DNA of 64,000 nucleotides from DATEPR01 sp036491115 (GCA_036491115.1 DASXCQ010000078.1:1-64000), one strand, 5' to 3'. Numbered from the stretch's first letter, positions 10,234 through 19,605 are shown. A program made the numbers and translations. Notes: generated from the letters alone by a model not told the origin.

Positions 10234-10866
10234 GTGTTCACCGGGATCGTCGAGGAACGCGGCAAGATCGTCGAGGTCGAGCAACTGCCGGACGCCGCCC
10301 GGTTGACCGTGGCCGGGCCCCTGGTCAGCAGCGACACGGGGCACGGCGACTCGATCGCGGTCAACGGGGTCTGTCTGACGGTCGTCGACGTGACCGGTGA
10401 CCGGTTCACCGTCGATGTGGTGAACGAGACACTGCAACGATCCAGCCTGGCCAAGATGCACGTCGGCGACCGGGTCAACCTGGAACGTGCGATGTCGGTC
10501 GGCGACCGGCTGGGCGGGCACATCATGCAGGGCCACGTGGACGGCACGGGGGTGTTCCTGTCCCGTGAGGCGGGTGGCCTGACCCGGTTCGCCCTGCCGG
10601 AACGGCTGGCGAGATACGTGGTGGACAAGGGTTCCATCGCGGTGGACGGCGTGTCGCTGACCGTGGTGGACGCCCAGGACGACCAGTTCTCCGTCGCCCT
10701 GATCCCGACCACGCTGGCCGTCACGACACTCGGCGACCGCGAGGCGGGAGATCTGGTGAACCTGGAGGTGGACGTGGTCGCGAAGTACATCGAGCGGCTG
10801 GCCGTGCCGCACCTGGTCCGGGCCCGGGAGGATAATGACCACGGAGGCGAGACGACCGGTGACTGA
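10234..10866 (+). CDS. ribE: Riboflavin synthase alpha subunit
   Basis: Converts two 6,7-dimethyl-8-ribityllumazine molecules to riboflavin plus a pyrimidinedione. The 210 residues hold two duplicated lumazine-binding barrels: MFTGIVEERG at the start, then GGHIMQGHVDG and SIAVDGVSLTVV in the second half. The GTG start has a strong GGAGGAGG-type ribosome site. Its 3' end overlaps the 5' end of ribBA. Confidence 0.96.
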   Translation: MFTGIVEERGKIVEVEQLPDAARLTVAGPLVSSDTGHGDSIAVNGVCLTVVDVTGDRFTVDVVNETLQRSSLAKMHVGDRVNLERAMSVGDRLGGHIMQGHVDGTGVFLSREAGGLTRFALPERLARYVVDKGSIAVDGVSLTVVDAQDDQFSVALIPTTLAVTTLGDREAGDLVNLEVDVVAKYIERLAVPHLVRAREDNDHGGETTGD

Positions 10867-12127
10867 CTTCGGAAGTATCGAGCGCGCCATCTCCGACATC
10901 GCGGCCGGCAAGGCCGTCGTCGTCGTCGACGACGAGGACAGGGAGAACGAGGGCGACCTGATTTTCGCGGCCGAGAAGGCGACGCCGGAACTCGTCGCGT
11001 TCACGGTGCGGTACACGTCCGGGTACATCTGTGTGCCCCTGCTCGAGTCCGACTGCGACCGGCTCGAGCTGCCACCGATGTACCACACGAACCAGGACCG
11101 CAGGGGCACCGCGTACACGGTGACGGTGGACGCCAAGGAAGGCACGTCCACCGGCATCTCCGCGACCGACCGGGCGCTCACCATGCGCAAGCTCGCCGAC
11201 CCGGAGTCCACGCCGGCCGAGTTCAGCCGGCCCGGCCACGTGGTTCCGTTGCGCGCCAAGGAGGGCGGTGTGCTGCGCCGGGCGGGGCACACCGAGGCGG
11301 CCGTCGACCTGGCGCGGCTGGCCGGGCTGCGGCCGGCGGGCGTGCTGTGTGAACTGGTGAGCCAGAAAAACGAGAGCGACATGGCACGCCGCGAAGAACT
11401 CGAGGTCTTCGCGGCCGACCACGACCTGACCATGATCAGCATCGCCGACCTGATCGCCTACCGGCGGCGCACCGAGAAGCAGGTGGTCCGGGTCGCCGAG
11501 GCCAGGGTGCCCACCGCGCACGGCACGTTCCGGGCCATCGGCTACGACAGCCTGCTGGACGGCATCGAGCACATCGCCCTGGTGTACGGGGAGATCGAGG
11601 ACGGCGAGAAGGTCCTGGTGCGGATGCACTCGGAGTGCCTGACCGGTGACGTGTTCGGGTCGCTGCGCTGCGACTGCGGGCCGCAACTGGACGCGGCCAT
11701 GGCGCTGGTGGCCGCCGAGGGCCGGGGCGTCGTGCTGTACGTGCGTGGGCACGAGGGCCGGGGTATCGGCCTGCTGCACAAGCTGCAGGCGTACCAGCTG
11801 CAGGACGCCGGGCACGACACCGTCGACGCCAACCTCGCGCTCGGGGTGCCCGCCGACGCCCGCGACTACGGCACCGGTGCGCAGATCCTGTGCGACCTGG
11901 GCATCAAGTCGATGCGGCTGCTCACCAACAACCCGGAGAAACGGGTGGCACTGGAAGGGTTCGGCCTGCGGGTGATCGACCGGGTGCCGCTGCCCATCTC
12001 GCCCAACCCGGAGAACCTGCGGTACCTGCGCACCAAGCGCGACCGGATGGGTCACGACCTGCGCAACCTGGACGACGACCTGGACCTGGAACACGCCCGG
12101 TCCGCGGCCGGCGAGGACCAGGCGTAG
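10835..12127 (+). CDS. ribBA: RibBA: DHBP synthase / GTP cyclohydrolase II
   Basis: Fused enzyme for the two entry reactions of riboflavin synthesis. The N-terminal DHBP synthase has VVDDEDRENEGDLIFAAE and the substrate loop (GTSTGISATDRA). The C-terminal GTP cyclohydrolase II has the zinc cysteines (HSECLTGDVFGSLRCDCG) and RGHEGRGIGL. Two starts are possible: ATG 10835, with GGGAGG 3 nt upstream, overlapping ribE by 32 nt; or GTG 10859, with GGAGG 11 nt upstream, giving M-T-D-F-G. The first is listed here. Up to 430 residues. Confidence 0.96.
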   Translation: MTTEARRPVTDFGSIERAISDIAAGKAVVVVDDEDRENEGDLIFAAEKATPELVAFTVRYTSGYICVPLLESDCDRLELPPMYHTNQDRRGTAYTVTVDAKEGTSTGISATDRALTMRKLADPESTPAEFSRPGHVVPLRAKEGGVLRRAGHTEAAVDLARLAGLRPAGVLCELVSQKNESDMARREELEVFAADHDLTMISIADLIAYRRRTEKQVVRVAEARVPTAHGTFRAIGYDSLLDGIEHIALVYGEIEDGEKVLVRMHSECLTGDVFGSLRCDCGPQLDAAMALVAAEGRGVVLYVRGHEGRGIGLLHKLQAYQLQDAGHDTVDANLALGVPADARDYGTGAQILCDLGIKSMRLLTNNPEKRVALEGFGLRVIDRVPLPISPNPENLRYLRTKRDRMGHDLRNLDDDLDLEHARSAAGEDQA

Positions 12128-12146
12128 CGACCGCGGGGCGGGGGAG

Positions 12147-12746
12147 ATGCGCTACGGCAGGCCGCCGCTGGGACCGGTTCCGGGCGCCGCCGCGGTACTG
12201 GGCCGGTGCGGCGCCTGCCCGATCGGTGCCGTGGCCGCCGTCGCCCTGATCGTCCTACCCGACCGGGACACCATGCCGGGACGGCTGGCCACGGTGAGCA
12301 CGATCGGCATCGTCGTGGCCGTCCTGGTCACGTGCTACGGCCGCGTCGCCATCCGGGCCGGGATCATGTGGCGGTCGCGCGGGCGCATGGTGCGGGGTGT
12401 CGCGTTCCTCACCGACGAACCCGAACCGGTGGTGCGACTCGACTCCCGAACCCGGTCCCACTGCCTGCCGCTGCGCGATCTGCGCACGATCGAAGTACAT
12501 CGCATGGGCGAGTGGGTGAGTGACCACGAGGACCGGCGGGACCGCGACCGGCCGCCGTGGCTGCGCCTGGACTTCGGCGCCGCCCGCTACTGCCTGCTGC
12601 CGATCCACCTCAACCGGACGGACGCGAAGCTGACGGCCGACCTGCGCGCGGCACTGGCCGGGACCGGGATCCACATCGAGGACGTCACCGCCGAGTGGCG
12701 GCAATGGCGGCGCGAGCAGAGGACTATCGTTGCTGGTCGTGGTTGA
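12147..12746 (+). CDS. Two-TM membrane protein of unknown function in the rib operon
   Basis: 199 residues, not recognised. Two hydrophobic segments lie near residues 23-38 and 49-65. After them comes a soluble arginine-rich part containing LPLRDLRTIEVHRMG and a C-terminal helix (AEWRQWRREQR). The layout resembles small bacterial membrane proteins with a PH-like soluble domain, but that is only a guess. The ATG directly follows a GGGGCGGGGGAG run. It sits 19 bp after ribBA and 36 bp before ribH, so it is probably co-transcribed with the riboflavin genes. Confidence 0.6.
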   Translation: MRYGRPPLGPVPGAAAVLGRCGACPIGAVAAVALIVLPDRDTMPGRLATVSTIGIVVAVLVTCYGRVAIRAGIMWRSRGRMVRGVAFLTDEPEPVVRLDSRTRSHCLPLRDLRTIEVHRMGEWVSDHEDRRDRDRPPWLRLDFGAARYCLLPIHLNRTDAKLTADLRAALAGTGIHIEDVTAEWRQWRREQRTIVAGRG

Positions 12747-12782
12747 GATGTTCGTGGGTGACCAGGCCGGCGAGGTGGTCGC

Positions 12783-13283
12783 GTGAGTGGCGAGGGACGG
12801 CCGGGCACCGAGGTTCCGCCCGAGTGTGACGGGCTGCGGTTGGGGATCGTCGCCGCGCGCTGGCACGGCACGATCACCGACACGCTGCTGGAGCGTGCGG
12901 TGGCGGCGGCGGGGGAGTCGGGCATCGGCGAGCCCACCGTGGTCCGGGTGGCCGGCGCGGTCGAACTGCCGGTGGTGGCGCAGGCGTTGGCCAAGCACCA
13001 TGACGCCGTGGTCGCGCTGGGCGCGGTCATCCGGGGTGGCACACCGCACTTCGAGTACGTGTGCGACGCTCTGACATCGGGTCTGGCGCGCGTGGCGCTG
13101 GACGAGTCGACCCCGATCGGCAACGGCGTGCTCACCTGCGACACCGAACAACAGGCTCTGGACCGCTGCGGACTCCCCGACTCGGCGGAGGACAAGGGTT
13201 TCGACGCCTGTGTCGCGGCGCTGGAGGCGGCCGTGGTGCTGCGCGGATTGCGGCAGCCGTGGACGGAGCGTGGATTCTCATGA
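12783..13283 (+). CDS. ribH: 6,7-dimethyl-8-ribityllumazine synthase RibH
   Basis: Condenses the RibD product with dihydroxybutanone phosphate. The 166-residue protein matches the lumazine synthase core: LGIVAARWHGTIT, VRVAGAVELPVVAQAL, ALGAVIRGGTPHFEYV with the catalytic His, and PIGNGVLTCDTEQQALDR. The GTG start at 12783 gives the usual actinobacterial N-terminus MSGEGRP. The stop overlaps the next ATG (ATGA), so the small membrane protein that follows is translationally coupled. Confidence 0.96.
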   Translation: MSGEGRPGTEVPPECDGLRLGIVAARWHGTITDTLLERAVAAAGESGIGEPTVVRVAGAVELPVVAQALAKHHDAVVALGAVIRGGTPHFEYVCDALTSGLARVALDESTPIGNGVLTCDTEQQALDRCGLPDSAEDKGFDACVAALEAAVVLRGLRQPWTERGFS

Positions 13284-13786
13284 CAGCGACACCGGACGGC
13301 ACGTCGCCGGTGACAGCCCGGCGGACCGGGACGGACCCGGCGGCCGACACGCTCGTAGTGCGGCCGCACCGGGTGCGGTTCATCGTCATTCCGGTGGCCG
13401 CGGCACTGTTCATCGTGTTCCTGGTGGTGGCTTTCGTGTTGAAGGACGGGGCCACCGGAGTGCGGTTCGACACCGCCGACCAGTTCTCGCTGGCCGCGAT
13501 CGGCGTGGTGCTCGCGCTGGGCACGCTGGTGTTCATCCGGCCTCGGCTGGTCGCCGACGCCGAGGGCGTGCAGGTGCGCAACGCGTTGTGGGGCCAGACG
13601 GTGCCGTGGTCGGTGATCCGGGGCGTCAGCTTCCCGGACGGCGCACCCTGGGCCCGACTGGACCTGCCGGCCGACGAGTACGTCCCGGTGGTCGCCATCC
13701 AGGCGGCCGACGGCGAACGGGCCGTGCTGGCGATCCGCGAACTGCGGGCACTGCACCGCAGGTTCGCCGAACAGTCGAACGGCTGA
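13280..13786 (+). CDS. PH-domain membrane protein
   Basis: 168 residues: a short hydrophilic N-terminus, two hydrophobic segments (about residues 35-53 and 70-86), then a PH-like domain (RPRLVADAEGVQVRNALWGQTVPWSVIRG, read as two shorter pieces in the usual family pattern). Proteins of this kind follow ribH in many actinobacteria; their role is unknown. The start codon overlaps the ribH stop. The gene ends 3 bp before the convergent gene at 13790. Confidence 0.75.
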   Translation: MTATPDGTSPVTARRTGTDPAADTLVVRPHRVRFIVIPVAAALFIVFLVVAFVLKDGATGVRFDTADQFSLAAIGVVLALGTLVFIRPRLVADAEGVQVRNALWGQTVPWSVIRGVSFPDGAPWARLDLPADEYVPVVAIQAADGERAVLAIRELRALHRRFAEQSNG

Positions 13787-13789
13787 GGC

Positions 13790-14548
13790 TCACCCCCAGC
13801 GGACCAGGACCGATTTCGACCACTCGTCGGACAGTTCCGCGGGCGTGGTGCCGGTGACGTCCAGGCCGTCCCACGGCGTCCGGTTCCACAGCGCCAGGTA
13901 GACGTCGTTCGCCGGACCGCTCACCGACCGGTCGGCCGCTGCGGCGACCGGTTCGACCCGCGGCCCGTCCTGGCTGATCCGCACCAGCCAGTGGGTGTCC
14001 GTGTCGGTGGCGTGGACGTGCAGCGACCAGTTCCCGTTCGAGCGCAACCGGTCGCCACGCGGAAGGAAACCGGTGAGCAGCTCGTCGATGCCGTCGGTGG
14101 CCACCTCGGGTGGCGCGACCGTGGGTGTGTCGCCCGCGGCCAACTCGGCGTCCACCCGGTGGATGGCGGTCTCGTGGGTCTGGCGGCGGGCCCAGAACGC
14201 GAGCGGGCTCGGCGCCCGCAGGAACGCCCAGCAGACCATGTCGGCCGGCGCCGCGGCCAGCGTGGCGACCAGCTCGGCGTGGCCGGTGCGGTACCAGTCG
14301 ACCAGTGCGTCGTCCGACGGCAGCTGGTCGACGATGTCGTAGGGCTGTTCGAGGCCGATCGGCTCGGTGCGCCCCTCGCGCACCACGGTGGCCGCCCACC
14401 GGTGCACGCCGCCGGTGTGCAGCAGCAGGTCGCGCACCGTCCAGTCCGGGCAGCTGGGCACGCCGGCCGCCAGGCCGGTCCGGGCCGCCGCGTCGCCGAG
14501 CAGCTCGCCCTGGGCGCGCAGCGCGCCGGTCAACGCCGGTACGTCCAT
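13790..14548 (-). CDS. Maleylpyruvate isomerase family mycothiol-dependent enzyme
   Basis: DinB-like four-helix protein of 252 residues. WTVRDLLLHTGGVHRW near the N-terminus and QTHETAIHRVDAE in the middle supply the family's metal ligands (His, Glu, His). The C-terminal half is the SCP2-like domain typical of these proteins. Mycothiol is the actinobacterial thiol, so a mycothiol-dependent transferase or isomerase is likely, but the substrate is unknown. I chose ATG 14548 (MDVPALTGAL); a longer frame reaches 14587 but would run into the divergent uvrC promoter. Confidence 0.8.
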   Translation of the reverse strand: MDVPALTGALRAQGELLGDAAARTGLAAGVPSCPDWTVRDLLLHTGGVHRWAATVVREGRTEPIGLEQPYDIVDQLPSDDALVDWYRTGHAELVATLAAAPADMVCWAFLRAPSPLAFWARRQTHETAIHRVDAELAAGDTPTVAPPEVATDGIDELLTGFLPRGDRLRSNGNWSLHVHATDTDTHWLVRISQDGPRVEPVAAAADRSVSGPANDVYLALWNRTPWDGLDVTGTTPAELSDEWSKSVLVRWG

Positions 14549-14592
14549 GCCGGGAGCATGCCACCGACCACCGACATGTCCGGCCACGGACG

Positions 14593-14604
14593 TAGGGTGG
14601 GCAG
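14593..14604 (+). promoter_or_regulatory. Leaderless promoter of uvrC (TAGGGT, then 6 nt)
   Basis: TAGGGT at 14593-14598 is followed by exactly 6 nt and then the GTG of uvrC. CCGACA at 14571-14576 may be the -35 with a 16-bp spacer. There is no Shine-Dalgarno sequence. Confidence 0.45.
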
Positions 14605-16587
14605 GTGGCCGACCCGTCGACCTATCGTCCAGCGCCAGGCACCATTCCCGAGGCTCCCGGCGTGTACAAGTTCCGCGATGCGGACCGGCGGGTGATCTAC
14701 GTCGGCAAGGCCAAGAGCCTGCGCAGCCGGCTGAACTCCTATTTCGCCGACCTCTCCGGCCTGCACCCGCGCACCCGCCAGATGGTGACGACAGCGGCCG
14801 CCGTCGAGTGGACCGTGGTGACCACCGAGGTCGAGGCGCTCCAGCTGGAGTACAACTGGATCAAGGAGTTCGACCCCCGGTTCAACGTCCGCTACCGGGA
14901 CGACAAGAGCTACCCCGTGCTCGCGGTGACCCTGCACGAGCAGTTCCCGCGCCTGCACGTCTACCGGGGGCCACGCCGCAAGGGCGTGCGCTACTTCGGC
15001 CCGTACGCGCACGCCTGGGCCATCCGCGAGACCCTCGACCTGCTGCTGCGGGTGTTCCCCGCGCGCACCTGCTCGGCCGGCGTGTTCCGCCGGCACGGCC
15101 AGATCGGCAGGCCCTGCCTGCTCGGCTACATCGACAAGTGCTCGGCGCCCTGCGTCGGCCGGGTCAGCGAGGACGAGCACCGCGACATCGTGCTGGACTT
15201 CTGCGACTTCCTGGCCGGCCGGACCGACGCGCTGGTGAAGCGGCTGGAACGGGAGATGCACGCCGCGTCCGACGAACTGGAGTTCGAGCGGGCGGCCCGG
15301 CTGCGCGACGACATCGGCGCGCTGCGCAGGGCGCTGGAGAAGCAGGCCGTGGTGATCGGTGACGGCACCGACGCCGACGTGGTCGCGTTCGCGCAGGACG
15401 AGTTGGAAGCCGCGGTGCAGGTGTTCCACGTGCGCGGCGGGCGGGTGCGCGGCCAGCGTGGCTGGGTGATCGACAAGGTCGCCGAGGTGGACGCGGCCGA
15501 GTCCGGCGAGTCGGCGACGGCGTGGCTGGTGTCCCAGTTCGTCAGCCAGTTCTACGGCGAGCAGGCCGCCCTGGCCGAACAGGCCGACGCGGGTGGCAGC
15601 CCGGTGCCGCGCGAGGTGCTGGTGCCCGAACTGCCGGTCGACGCGGACGCGCTGGCCGACTGGCTGTCCGGGCTGCGCGGCGCCAAGGTGCGGCTGCGGG
15701 TGCCACAGCGCGGCGACAAGCGGGCACTGCTGGAAACGGTGGCGCGCAACGCCGCCGAGTCGTTCGCCCAGCACAAGTTGCGCCGGGCCGGTGACCTCAC
15801 CGCCCGGTCGGCCGCGTTGCAGGAACTACAGGACGCGCTGGGCCTGGACACGGCGCCGCTGCGGATCGAGTGCGTGGACGTCAGCCACGTGCAGGGCAGT
15901 GACGTCGTGGCGTCGCTGGTGGTGTTCGAGGACGGCGTCGCGCGCAAGTCCGAGTACCGCCGGTTCGCCATCCGGGAGGGTGCCCAGGGCGGTGACGTCG
16001 GCTCGATCGCCGAGGTGACCCGGCGCCGGTTCACCCGCTACCAGCAGGAGGCCGCGCACGACGACGGCGACCGGGAGCGCGGCGGCATCGACCCGACCAC
16101 CGGACGGCCCAGGAAGTTCGCCTACCCGCCCAACCTGTACGTGGTGGACGGCGGCGCGCCGCAGGTCGAAGCCGCGTCCGACGTGCTGGCCGAGATGGGC
16201 ATCAACGACGTCGCGGTGATCGGGCTGGCGAAGCGGTTGGAGGAGGTCTGGCTGCCCGGCGATCCCGATCCCGCTATCCTGCCGCGCACCAGCGAGGCGC
16301 TGTACCTGCTGCAGCGGGTGCGGGACGAGGCACACCGGTTCGCCATCGCGTACCACCGGCAGAAGCGGGCCAGGCGGATGACGGCGTCGGCGCTGGACGA
16401 CGTGCCCGGCCTCGGCCAGGCGCGGCGGACGGCGCTGCTGAAGCATTTCGGGTCGCTGAAGCGGCTCGCGTCGGCCAGTGTTGACGAGATCAGCGAGGTG
16501 CCGGGGGTGGGCCGGCACACCGCGCAGGCGGTGCACACCGTGCTGTCGAAGCCAGGCGGCAACGGAAATTCGGGAGGCGGGGAATGA
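14605..16587 (+). CDS. uvrC: Excinuclease ABC subunit C
   Basis: Dual-incision nuclease of nucleotide excision repair, 660 residues. In order it has: the GIY-YIG nuclease (GVYKFRDADRRVIYVGKAKS, residues about 15-35), the UVR domain that binds UvrB (MHAASDELEFERAARLRDD), the RNase H-like C-terminal endonuclease (IECVDVSHVQGSDVVASLV), and a double helix-hairpin-helix at the end (DDVPGLGQARR and EVPGVGRHTAQ). It opens the uvrC-rapZ-yvcK-whiA operon that is conserved in actinobacteria. Confidence 0.97.
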   Translation: MADPSTYRPAPGTIPEAPGVYKFRDADRRVIYVGKAKSLRSRLNSYFADLSGLHPRTRQMVTTAAAVEWTVVTTEVEALQLEYNWIKEFDPRFNVRYRDDKSYPVLAVTLHEQFPRLHVYRGPRRKGVRYFGPYAHAWAIRETLDLLLRVFPARTCSAGVFRRHGQIGRPCLLGYIDKCSAPCVGRVSEDEHRDIVLDFCDFLAGRTDALVKRLEREMHAASDELEFERAARLRDDIGALRRALEKQAVVIGDGTDADVVAFAQDELEAAVQVFHVRGGRVRGQRGWVIDKVAEVDAAESGESATAWLVSQFVSQFYGEQAALAEQADAGGSPVPREVLVPELPVDADALADWLSGLRGAKVRLRVPQRGDKRALLETVARNAAESFAQHKLRRAGDLTARSAALQELQDALGLDTAPLRIECVDVSHVQGSDVVASLVVFEDGVARKSEYRRFAIREGAQGGDVGSIAEVTRRRFTRYQQEAAHDDGDRERGGIDPTTGRPRKFAYPPNLYVVDGGAPQVEAASDVLAEMGINDVAVIGLAKRLEEVWLPGDPDPAILPRTSEALYLLQRVRDEAHRFAIAYHRQKRARRMTASALDDVPGLGQARRTALLKHFGSLKRLASASVDEISEVPGVGRHTAQAVHTVLSKPGGNGNSGGGE

Positions 16588-17480
16588 CTAGCGAGACCAG
16601 CCACGCGGCTGGGTCGTCCGGCGTCGAGGTGGCCGTCGTCACCGGTTTGTCCGGGGCGGGGCGGTCCACGGCGGCGAAGTGCCTGGAGGACCTGGGCTGG
16701 TTCGTGGTGGACAACCTGCCACCGGAACTGGTCGCCACGATGGTCGAACTGGGCGCGCAGGCGCGGGGCGCGATCACCAGGGTCGCCGTGGTGATGGACG
16801 TGCGCAGCCGCGCGTTCACCGACGACCTCGCGGCGATCATCAAGGATCTGGACGCACGCGGCTACAAACCGAGAACCCTGTTCCTGGAAGCCACCGACGC
16901 CGCCCTGATCCGCCGGTTCGAACAGGTCAGGCGGACGCACCCGTTGCAGGGTGACGGCAGGCTGGCCGACGGCATCGAGGCGGAACGGCACCTGCTGACG
17001 CCGCTGCGCGAGCAGGCCGACCTGGTGCTGGACACCACGTCGCTGTCGGTGCACCAGTTGCGCGCCAAGATCGAGGACGCGTTCGGCAGCGAGGCCAGCG
17101 CCCGCACCCGCGTGACGGTGCTGTCCTTCGGCTACAAGTACGGCCTGCCGATGGACGCCGACCTGGTGATGGACGTGCGGTTCCTGCCCAACCCGTTCTG
17201 GATCCCGGAACTGCGTGAGCTCACCGGGCTGGACACCGACGTGCGCAACTACGTGCTGTCCCAGGAAGGTGCCGAGGAGTTCCTGGACCGCTATCACGAG
17301 CTGCTGCGCCTGATCGGCGCCGGCTACCTGCGCGAGGGCAAGCGGTACCTGACGCTGGCGGTGGGTTGCACCGGCGGCAAGCACCGCAGCGTCGCCATCT
17401 CCGAGGAGCTGGCCGGCCGGCTGGCCGCCGAGGACCGGATGGCGGTCAAGGTCGTGCACCGGGACCTGGGGCGGGAGTGA
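16584..17480 (+). CDS. rapZ: RapZ family nucleotide-binding protein (RNase adapter)
   Basis: 298 residues with the P-loop GLSGAGRS at residues 21-28 and the C-terminal RapZ domain (SFGYKYGLPMDADLVMDVRFLPNP, shown by its start and end; and VGCTGGKHRSVAISEEL). In proteobacteria RapZ directs RNase E to a small RNA. In actinobacteria the role is not settled, but the gene is constantly found beside yvcK and whiA. The ATG overlaps the uvrC stop (ATGA). Confidence 0.93.
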   Translation: MTSETSHAAGSSGVEVAVVTGLSGAGRSTAAKCLEDLGWFVVDNLPPELVATMVELGAQARGAITRVAVVMDVRSRAFTDDLAAIIKDLDARGYKPRTLFLEATDAALIRRFEQVRRTHPLQGDGRLADGIEAERHLLTPLREQADLVLDTTSLSVHQLRAKIEDAFGSEASARTRVTVLSFGYKYGLPMDADLVMDVRFLPNPFWIPELRELTGLDTDVRNYVLSQEGAEEFLDRYHELLRLIGAGYLREGKRYLTLAVGCTGGKHRSVAISEELAGRLAAEDRMAVKVVHRDLGRE

Positions 17481-18520
17481 CGGACGGCTCGACCAGCGGA
17501 ATCCGACCGGTGCGCGCGGTCGCGCTGGGCGGTGGGCACGGCCTGCACGCCACCCTGACCGCGCTGCGCGAGATCACCCCGGACGTCACCGCCGTGGTGA
17601 CGGTGGCCGACGACGGCGGCTCGTCCGGTCGGCTGCGCCGGGAACTGGGTGGGCTGCCGCCCGGTGACCTGCGCAAGGCGATGATCGCGTTGGCCGACGG
17701 CGGCGGTCCGTGGCCGACGGTGTTCGGCCACCGGTTCGGTGGGGACGGCGCCCTGGCCGGGCACGCGGTGGGCAATCTGGTGCTGGCCGCGCTGATGGAA
17801 CTGCTGGACGACCCGGTGGCGGCACTGGACGCGGCCAGCAGGCTGCTGCACACGCACGGCCGGATCCTGCCGATGAGCAATCAGCCGCTGGACATCGAGG
17901 CGGACGTCGTCGGTCTGGATCATGACCCCAGGGCGGTTCGCCGGATCCGCGGCCAGGTGGCGGTCGCGACGACACCCGGACGGGTGGAACGCATCCGGCT
18001 GCACCCAGCCGGCCACCCGGACGAGATCCCCACCGCGTGTCCGGACGCGGTGGCCGCCGTGCTCGGCGCGGACGTGGTGTTGCTGGGCCCTGGCTCGTGG
18101 TTCACCAGCGTGCTGCCCCATCTGCTCGTCCCGGAACTGCACGAGGCGCTGGTGACGACGCGGGCACGGAAGGTGGTCGTGCTCAATCTGGTCCCCCAAC
18201 CGGGGGAGACCGCGGGATTCTCCACCGAGCGGCATCTGGACGTACTCTGCCAGCACGCACCACGGCTGCGGGTCGACGCGGTGATCGCCGATGTCGACTC
18301 GGTGCCGGCGCCGGAGAAGCTGCACCGGTCGGCGGGTGCGGTCGGGGCGCAGGTGTACCTGGCGAAGGTGGCGGCGCACGGGGCACCGGAACGACATGAC
18401 CCCGTCGCGCTGGCCGGCAGCCTGCGCGCCGCGATCAGCGTGCCGGCCGGGGAGACGCCCGGCACGCCGACCAGCAGGGTGGGGAACGGGGAGGAGATCG
18501 TCGGTGGCCATGACCGCTGA
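17477..18520 (+). CDS. yvcK: YvcK/CofD-like gluconeogenesis factor
   Basis: UDP-sugar-binding protein, 347 residues, linked to cell-wall and carbon-source physiology in Bacillus and mycobacteria (CuvA). Motifs seen: VALGGGHGLHATL near the N-terminus, VADDGGSSGRLR, and the LLGPGSWFTSVLPHL phosphate-binding region. The GTG start at 17477 overlaps the rapZ stop (GTGA). Its 3' end overlaps whiA by 17 nt. Confidence 0.94.
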   Translation: MTDGSTSGIRPVRAVALGGGHGLHATLTALREITPDVTAVVTVADDGGSSGRLRRELGGLPPGDLRKAMIALADGGGPWPTVFGHRFGGDGALAGHAVGNLVLAALMELLDDPVAALDAASRLLHTHGRILPMSNQPLDIEADVVGLDHDPRAVRRIRGQVAVATTPGRVERIRLHPAGHPDEIPTACPDAVAAVLGADVVLLGPGSWFTSVLPHLLVPELHEALVTTRARKVVVLNLVPQPGETAGFSTERHLDVLCQHAPRLRVDAVIADVDSVPAPEKLHRSAGAVGAQVYLAKVAAHGAPERHDPVALAGSLRAAISVPAGETPGTPTSRVGNGEEIVGGHDR

Positions 18521-19490
18521 GGTCAAGGACGAGTTGAGCCGGTTGGCCGTCACCAAGACCTGCTGCCGGCGCGCGACGGTCGCGTCGCTGCTGCGGTTCG
18601 CGGGCGGCCTGCACATCGTGGCGGGCCGGGTGGTGGTGGAGGCCGAGGTCGACACCGGTGCGGTGGCACGACTGCTGCGCAAGGAGATCCACGAGTTGTT
18701 CGGCCATGTCGCCGACGTGCACGTGATCACGTCCGGCGGGCTGCGCAAGGGCACCCGGTACGTGGTGCGGGTGGTCCGTGACGGCGAGGGGCTGGCCAGG
18801 CAGACCGGCCTGCTCGACCCGCGCGGCCGGCCGGTGCGGGGGTTGCCGGCGCCGGTGGTGTCCGGTGGCGTGTGCGACGCGGAGGCCGCGTGGCGGGGTG
18901 CGTTCCTGGCGCACGGCTCGCTCACCGAGCCGGGCCGCTCCAGCGCGCTGGAGATCACCTGTCCGGGCCCGGAGGCGGCGCTGGCACTGGTGGGCGCGGC
19001 CCGGCGGCTGGGTATCGCGGCGAAGTCGCGCGAGGTGCGCGGCGCGGACCGGGTGGTGGTGCGCGACGGCGACGCCATCGGCGCCCTGCTCACCCGGCTG
19101 GGCGCGCATTCCAGTGTGCTGGCGTGGGAGGAGCGCCGGATGCGCCGCGAGGTGCGCGCCACGGCCAACCGGCTGGCCAACTTCGACGACGCCAACCTGC
19201 GCCGCTCGGCCCGCGCTGCGGTGGCCGCGGCGGCCAGGGTGCAGCGGGCGCTGGAACTGCTCGGCACCGAGGCGCCCAACCACCTGGTGACCGCGGGCCA
19301 GCTGCGGCTGGCCAACCGGCAGGCGTCGCTGGAGGAGCTCGGTCAGCTGTCCGATCCGCCGATGACCAAGGACGCGGTCGCCGGCCGGATCCGCCGGCTG
19401 CTGGCGATGGCGGACAAGCGCGCCAAGGATCTCGGCGTCCCGGACACCGAGTCGGCCGTCACACCGGAGATGCTCGACGCCGAGGTGTAG
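18504..19490 (+). CDS. whiA: Sporulation/cell division regulator WhiA
   Basis: DNA-binding regulator that in Streptomyces co-activates sporulation genes with WhiB. 328 residues: the LAGLIDADG-like N-terminal domain (TAEVKDELSRL, CCRRATVASLLRFAGGLH) and a C-terminal helix-turn-helix (ASLEELGQLSDPPMTKDAVAGRI, given by its ends). I chose GTG 18504 (M-A-M-T-A-E-V) because GGGGAGGAG lies 7-8 nt upstream and the N-terminus resembles Streptomyces WhiA. ATG 18510 is an alternative. Last gene of the uvrC operon. Confidence 0.95.
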   Translation: MAMTAEVKDELSRLAVTKTCCRRATVASLLRFAGGLHIVAGRVVVEAEVDTGAVARLLRKEIHELFGHVADVHVITSGGLRKGTRYVVRVVRDGEGLARQTGLLDPRGRPVRGLPAPVVSGGVCDAEAAWRGAFLAHGSLTEPGRSSALEITCPGPEAALALVGAARRLGIAAKSREVRGADRVVVRDGDAIGALLTRLGAHSSVLAWEERRMRREVRATANRLANFDDANLRRSARAAVAAAARVQRALELLGTEAPNHLVTAGQLRLANRQASLEELGQLSDPPMTKDAVAGRIRRLLAMADKRAKDLGVPDTESAVTPEMLDAEV

Positions 19491-19599
19491 CTGGCGCGCC
19501 AACGCCTGGTGTAACCTCCGAGACGCAACTCACTGATTCGATAAAGACTCCCTGTCGCAGGGTCCTGGCCACGGCGAACAGCCAGAGTGGATGCAGGGC

Positions 19600-19605
19600 T
19601 ACAGT
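19600..19605 (+). promoter_or_regulatory. Putative -10 element of gap-pgk-tpiA (TACAGT)
   Basis: TACAGT fits TAnnnT and lies 62 bp before the gap start codon, predicting a leader of about 56 nt with GAGGAGAGG near its end. The rest of the 177-bp gap between whiA and gap shows no other element I can name. Confidence 0.3.
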
